NCBI GenBank assembly: GCA_945957305.1
Contig: CAMFLN010000099.1
Span: 1 to 8,293, forward strand
Direction of reading: 5' to 3'
DNA: 8,293 nucleotides
Source of the DNA: an uncultured Planctomycetaceae bacterium
GTDB taxonomy: Bacteria > Planctomycetota > Planctomycetia > Pirellulales > JACPPG01
Shown here: positions 5,076 to 8,293 of the stretch, piece after piece
How positions within the stretch are numbered: the first letter of the stretch is position 1
Layout: each line of letters begins with the position of its first letter
Made by a program: the position numbers and the translations under genes
Notes under the pieces: generated by a model
Seen by the model: only the letters and a program-made list of their open reading frames with translations
Told to the model about the DNA's origin: nothing
The model's database searches: none

Positions 5076-6638
5076 TCAGTTTTCAGCGTCCAGCGTTTGC
5101 AACGACTTTTGCCAGGCTTCCCACTCGGCAGCGACTTCCTGGCCGCGGTGTTTGCGCACTTCGGCCAAGGCGATCTGCACCAGTGGCGCCATACGGGCAT
5201 CGACCAATTGCTTGCGCAATGGAGATAGGTCCATGAGATCTTGCAGAGCCTTTTCATAGTCGCCTTCCCGCACTCGAACCAGGCTGGTGCCGGCCAGTCC
5301 GAAAGCACGCTGCTCGGGTTCAGGGCTGGACGCCAGTTCTTCGAACAAGATCAACGCTTCCCATTGGCGGTCCATTTGCAGGTAATACAGCGCTAGCTCC
5401 TGATTGGCTTTCGGCACGTATTCGCGATCACGAGGGAAAAACTGCCCGACGCTCTTTAGCCACGCTTCGCGATTGGTGTTGGCGAGCATGGCAAAGTCGT
5501 ACTGTTCGCCCGCGTTCGCGCATTTGCGAACTTGCGTGTCGGATTCATTGCTGGCCAATAGTGGTTTTTGCAGGGTCCAGGCGGCGAGCCCGCCGCCGAC
5601 AAACGCCAGGGCAGCGGCCAGACCCATCGACGCATAAAACCTGCGACGCACGATCGGTAGCGAGGCCGAACGCATCACCGCCGCCAGGTGTTGCGTGGCC
5701 AGACCGATGGTGGCCAGGGCCTCACGTTCTTCTTCCGGCAGTTCGTCGACGTCGTCCCATTGCTCAACGCCGGGCACCTGCACCATCCGCAGGTCGTGCA
5801 ATAATTCGCGAGCGCTGTCGTACCGGTCGTGCGCGTCTTTGGCTAAGAGTTTGTGGACAATGCGACAGAGCGCGGGGGGCAAGTCCGAGCGGATGTTCTC
5901 CAACCGCTCGGGCGCTTTCTTCAAGTGTTGCACGGCGATCGCCAGCGCAGACTCGCCGCGAAAGGGCGTTTCGCCGGCCAGCATTTGGTAGCACGTCACG
6001 CCGAACGAATACAGATCGCTTCGCGGGTCGAGCGCGCGTCCTTCGACTTGTTCAGGACTCATATACAGCGGCGTGCCCATCGTAATGCCGACCTGCGTCA
6101 GTGCCGTGCTCGCGTCGCTCAGCTGCCGCGCCAAGCCGAAATCGGCGACTTTCACTTCGCCCGTCCGCGCGATCATGATGTTCTCGGGCTTGATATCGCG
6201 ATGAACGATGCCGCGTTCGGCCGCCTTCTGCAACGCGGCGGCCACTTGGCGCATGATCTTGACCGCCAGCGCCACTTCGGGCGGACCGCGGCGCACCATC
6301 AGTTCGCTGAGATTCTGTCCCTGGATGTACTCCTGTGCGATGTAATGGATATTGTCGGCGCAGCCCACGGCGTAGATCTGCACGATATTGGCATGCACCA
6401 GGCTCGCCGCGGCCTGGGCTTCGTTATGAAAGCGCTTGACGTAGCTGTCGTCCTTGGCCAGGTCGCTTTTGAGCACTTTGACGGCCACATGCCGGCGCAA
6501 GGAGCTTTGCTCGGCCAGGTAAACTTCCGCCATGGCGCCGCGCGCGAGCCGGCGCAGCAGACGATAGTCATCCAACTGTCTGCCCGAAAGGTCTGGGTCA
6601 GCAGACGAATCCCGAGTTTTCGACGACACGTCCGCCAT
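5076..6638 (-). CDS. Membrane-anchored Hanks-type Ser/Thr protein kinase with TPR-like tail
   Basis: This gene encodes 520 residues from ATG 6638. A longer form from GTG 6692 is open but lacks a ribosome site. Residues about 25-290 are a kinase domain: Gly-loop region RGAMAEVYLA (33-42), Lys54 in VAVK, alpha-C Glu73, catalytic HRDIKPEN (146-153; Asp148, Lys150, Asn153), DFG (166-168) and SPE (194-196). It should transfer phosphate from ATP to Ser/Thr of target proteins in the cytoplasm. The Gly loop has Ala at the first and third Gly positions, while the residues needed for catalysis are intact. A helix at about 336-356 (MGLAAALAFVGGGLAAW) crosses the membrane. The C-terminal 160 residues lie outside the cytoplasm and contain helical repeats like TPRs (about 415-480), suggesting a sensing or docking role. 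The ribosome site is weak. The gene is followed by the TIGR03067 and metallophosphoesterase genes. Confidence 0.92.
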   Translation of the reverse strand: MADVSSKTRDSSADPDLSGRQLDDYRLLRRLARGAMAEVYLAEQSSLRRHVAVKVLKSDLAKDDSYVKRFHNEAQAAASLVHANIVQIYAVGCADNIHYIAQEYIQGQNLSELMVRRGPPEVALAVKIMRQVAAALQKAAERGIVHRDIKPENIMIARTGEVKVADFGLARQLSDASTALTQVGITMGTPLYMSPEQVEGRALDPRSDLYSFGVTCYQMLAGETPFRGESALAIAVQHLKKAPERLENIRSDLPPALCRIVHKLLAKDAHDRYDSARELLHDLRMVQVPGVEQWDDVDELPEEEREALATIGLATQHLAAVMRSASLPIVRRRFYASMGLAAALAFVGGGLAAWTLQKPLLASNESDTQVRKCANAGEQYDFAMLANTNREAWLKSVGQFFPRDREYVPKANQELALYYLQMDRQWEALILFEELASSPEPEQRAFGLAGTSLVRVREGDYEKALQDLMDLSPLRKQLVDARMAPLVQIALAEVRKHRGQEVAAEWEAWQKSLQTLDAEN

Positions 6639-6744
6639 GAGCGTAGTGCTGGGTGCCTCGCAGCGCCGCGAAGAAAAGGAAACGGCTCGCACTTACACAG
6701 TTCAAGTATGGACGTCCGGTCCCGCGTTGACAACTCCGCCGGCA

Positions 6745-6759
6745 TTGCCGCCGCGGCAA
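6745..6759 (-). other. Hairpin 8 nt after the DAHP synthase gene
   Basis: TTGCCG (6745-6750) pairs with CGGCAA (6754-6759) around a 3-nt loop, directly downstream of the stop codon on the minus strand. There is no T-run after it, so read-through into the kinase gene remains possible. It may only protect the 3' end. Confidence 0.35.
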
Positions 6760-6767
6760 GCGACGCA

Positions 6768-7781
6768 TTACATTTTCCTGTTCAAAGCTTCGGCGACGCG
6801 GCGGCATAATGCCATCGTGTCGCTGAATTGCGAGAAATTCAGTGACTGATAACCGTCCGATAATGCCGATTCGGGATGGGGATGGACTTCCAGAATCAAG
6901 CCGTCGGCGCCCGCGGCCACGCTCGCCGCGGCCATCTGCGGCACCAGGTAGGTATGCCCTGTGCCATGGCTGGGATCGACCACGACGGGCAAGTGAGTCT
7001 TGGCGTGCAGGTACACGACCGACGCCAAGGGTAACGTGAAGCGTGTATGAGATTCGAACGTGCGAATTCCGCGCTCGCACAGCATGACGTTGGGGTTGCC
7101 GCCATCAAGGACGTATTCGGCCGCCAACAAGAGCTCTTCCATCGTGGCGCTGGGGCCGCGCTTGAGCAGCACGGGCTTGTCCGATTTACCCACGGCTTCG
7201 AGCAGGCGATAGTTTTGCATGTTGCGCGCGCCAATCTGCAGTACGTCGGCGTAGCGGGCAACGAGCTCGACGTCTTCGGTGGCCATCACTTCGGTGACCA
7301 CAGCTAGTCCGGTCGCATCGCGAGCCGCGGCCAATAGTTTCAGCCCTTCTTCTTTCATGCCCTGGAAGCTGTAAGGGCTGGTGCGTGGTTTGAAAGCACC
7401 TCCGCGCAGGGCCGTTGCTCCGGCGGCTTTACACGCCCGCGCTGTGGACAACAGTTGCTCTTCACTTTCGACCGAACAGGGGCCGGCGATCACACCGATT
7501 GTGCCGCCCCCTACGACGAGGCTGCCTGTGCAAATCACGGTCGGCTCGGCTTTGACCTCTCGACTGGCAACTTTGTAAGGAGCGAGGATCGGCAAGACTT
7601 CGGCCACGCCGACGCCGGCTTCGAGTGACTCCTTAAGGCCGTCGACTTCGGGCCCCACGGCCGCCACCACGGTCCGCTCGACACCGACGAGCACGTGCGG
7701 CTTCAGGCCGAGCTTGGTAATCCGCTGGACCATGTGCTCCACCTGGTCCTTGGTGGCGTCCTTTTTCATGACAACAATCAC
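6768..7781 (-). CDS. aroF: 3-deoxy-7-phosphoheptulonate (DAHP) synthase, class I-beta
   Basis: This gene encodes 337 residues. It condenses phosphoenolpyruvate and erythrose 4-phosphate to DAHP, the first step of the shikimate pathway to aromatic amino acids, in the cytoplasm. Residues 1 to about 70 are the small ferredoxin-like regulatory domain ([16 protein letters not shown] start) of the Thermotoga-type enzyme, which mediates Phe/Tyr inhibition in that enzyme. Residues about 85-335 are the TIM barrel. Motifs seen are GPCSVES (100-106), [12 protein letters not shown] (130-141) and [11 protein letters not shown] (206-216). The metal ligands Cys102, His272, Glu298 and Asp309 are all present, at the same numbering I recall for the Thermotoga maritima enzyme. 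Translation starts at GTG 7781, set by AGGAG 8 nt upstream; the ATG at 7769 lies too far away. The gene ends 129 nt before the kinase and has a strong terminator upstream, so it has its own promoter or an attenuated leader. Confidence 0.96.
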   Translation of the reverse strand: MIVVMKKDATKDQVEHMVQRITKLGLKPHVLVGVERTVVAAVGPEVDGLKESLEAGVGVAEVLPILAPYKVASREVKAEPTVICTGSLVVGGGTIGVIAGPCSVESEEQLLSTARACKAAGATALRGGAFKPRTSPYSFQGMKEEGLKLLAAARDATGLAVVTEVMATEDVELVARYADVLQIGARNMQNYRLLEAVGKSDKPVLLKRGPSATMEELLLAAEYVLDGGNPNVMLCERGIRTFESHTRFTLPLASVVYLHAKTHLPVVVDPSHGTGHTYLVPQMAAASVAAGADGLILEVHPHPESALSDGYQSLNFSQFSDTMALCRRVAEALNRKM

Positions 7782-7789
7782 GGCGTAAT

Positions 7790-7794
7790 CTCCT
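7790..7794 (-). promoter_or_regulatory. Ribosome binding site that sets the GTG start of aroF
   Basis: The minus strand reads AGGAG, 8 nt before GTG 7781 and 20 nt before the in-frame ATG at 7769. The spacing supports GTG as the start. Confidence 0.65.
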
Positions 7795-7868
7795 GCTGGC
7801 AGGTTGAGCGAAACGGTAATCTCGACAGCGGCGTTACAACAATCGCCGCGATTCCAAAACTTAAAGCC

Positions 7869-7908
7869 AAAAAAAAGCCCCGCTCGACCGTGCTGGTCGT
7901 CGGGGCTT
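7869..7908 (-). terminator. Strong rho-independent terminator upstream of aroF
   Basis: On the minus strand AAGCCCCG pairs with CGGGGCTT (7901-7908 and 7875-7882). An inner stem CGACC/GGTCG (7885-7889 and 7895-7899) lies around a 5-nt loop, and eight T residues follow (7869-7876, overlapping the stem base). This is the best terminator in the window. It lies about 200 nt after the partial gene that enters from the right edge and about 90 nt before the aroF start. It may end the upstream transcript or act as an attenuator in an aroF leader. Confidence 0.85.
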
Positions 7909-7930
7909 GGTGACGTTTACCTTGTCGCGT

Positions 7931-8110
7931 GAGATTTAAATATCTCCTCCGGCCCCGCGACCCATCGGGGTAAAATAAAACCAAAATCGATAGGTGTTGT
8001 GGGCGGATGTCATGCAGCTATTCTGCGCCGGACCGGCCGCGGTCGCAAGTCGGGATTCGCAATTAATTCGCTGTCACGCGGCCAGCCGGGAAAAACCGGC
8101 GCCATCCAGG
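7931..8110. other. Gene-free stretch with small inverted repeats
   Basis: Between the right-edge gene and the terminator I see GAGAT/ATCTC around TTAAAT (7931-7946), CCCCG/CGGGG (about 7953-7970) and GCCGG/CCGGC around GAAAAA (8085-8100). The last lies 11 nt after the stop of the right-edge gene. An AT-rich patch (TAAAATAAAACCAAAATCGAT, 7971-7991) could hold a promoter on the minus strand. No protein gene is supported. Confidence 0.4.
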
Positions 8111-8293
8111 CTACGGCGCGGGTCGGCTGTTGGGGCGTGCTCGTAGTAGCAGGTTTTCCATGCGAACTTGCGATTCGGGCGTTTGCACGACCACGAGGCA
8201 TTTGCCCGCCTCGTCATATTCGATCGCCCCGTGCCCGCCGCCGTCGATCCAAGTCGCAGGGTCGAACTGTTCGCGCAAACGCGAGATCAGTTC
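8111..8293 (-). CDS. C-terminal end of a gene entering from the right edge (secretin-associated-like repeat)
   Basis: The last 60 residues are visible, ending at a TAG (8111-8113). They read ELISRLREQFDPATWIDGGG, then HGAIEYDEAGKCLVVVQTPE, then SQVRMENLLLRARPNSRPAP. The pattern of an amphipathic helix, D/EPxxW, GG-x-G-x-I, LVVxQT and a final helix ending in LLxR is familiar from many planctomycete proteins, where it resembles the short beta-alpha-beta modules of secretin N-terminal domains. That match is from memory of the pattern, and the bulk of the protein is outside the window. The gene runs in the same direction as aroF but is separated from it by a 329-nt gap with a terminator. No signal peptide or start can be judged. 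Confidence 0.75.
   Translation of the reverse strand, partial: ELISRLREQFDPATWIDGGGHGAIEYDEAGKCLVVVQTPESQVRMENLLLRARPNSRPAP

Noticed and set aside
6639..6692. Longer kinase start at GTG 6692
   Set aside because: It has no ribosome site, the extra 18 residues are Ser/Arg-rich, and the kinase domain begins well after ATG 6638.
5853..6809. Plus-strand open frame of 318 codons opposite the kinase gene
   Set aside because: It is the mirror of a high-GC coding region and is rich in Arg, His and Gln. The minus-strand kinase has all its motifs.
7778..7984. Minus-strand frame beginning MVLFYPDG as an aroF leader peptide
   Set aside because: It contains only one Phe and one Tyr near the start, runs through the terminator and has no ribosome site. 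It is noted only as part of the attenuator question.
1..8293. CRISPR array, transposon ends, phage or defence genes
   Set aside because: No regularly spaced repeats, transposase motifs, integrase or recognised defence domains were found on either strand.

Overview
The window looks like a piece of a GC-rich planctomycete chromosome, most like the Pirellulales. The basis is the mix of gene families: two PEP-CTERM secreted proteins (one with a dockerin pair), a Hanks-type Ser/Thr kinase with a membrane anchor and TPR-like tail, a TIGR03067-type small protein, and scattered single genes with long, hairpin-rich gaps. This is inferred from family knowledge; no 16S or other marker is present. I see no CRISPR array, transposase, phage gene or defence system.

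Left part (1-2973). A partial minus-strand reading frame leaves the left edge and lies directly behind a small exported protein (167-607), with a change of frame between them. Next comes a minus-strand PEP-CTERM protein (786-1493), which resembles the choice-of-anchor E type. A 487-bp divergent gap follows, containing an AT-rich imperfect palindrome. The plus-strand gene 1981-2973 encodes a secreted protein with two nearly identical dockerin calcium loops and a PEP-CTERM tail. The two PEP-CTERM proteins are presumably handled by an exosortase encoded elsewhere.

Middle part (2974-4464). A hairpin-rich gap leads to a minus-strand tRNA-Glu(CTC) with a rho-independent terminator. Its likely leader contains a tandem 18-bp repeat and a promoter with a consensus -35 box. 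A Tat-exported calcineurin-like metallophosphoesterase follows.

Right part (4576-8293), all on the minus strand. In transcription order: the C-terminal end of a gene entering from the right edge, a strong rho-independent terminator, a class I-beta DAHP synthase (first step of the shikimate pathway, GTG start, all four metal ligands present), the Ser/Thr kinase, the TIGR03067 protein and the metallophosphoesterase. The last three have gaps of 62 and 111 nt and could be co-transcribed.

Most of the window is ordinary planctomycete chromosome. The points most worth a second look are the frame switch near the left edge, the palindrome between the divergent PEP-CTERM genes, the repeat-bearing tRNA leader, and the terminator hairpin upstream of the DAHP synthase, which could be an attenuator.
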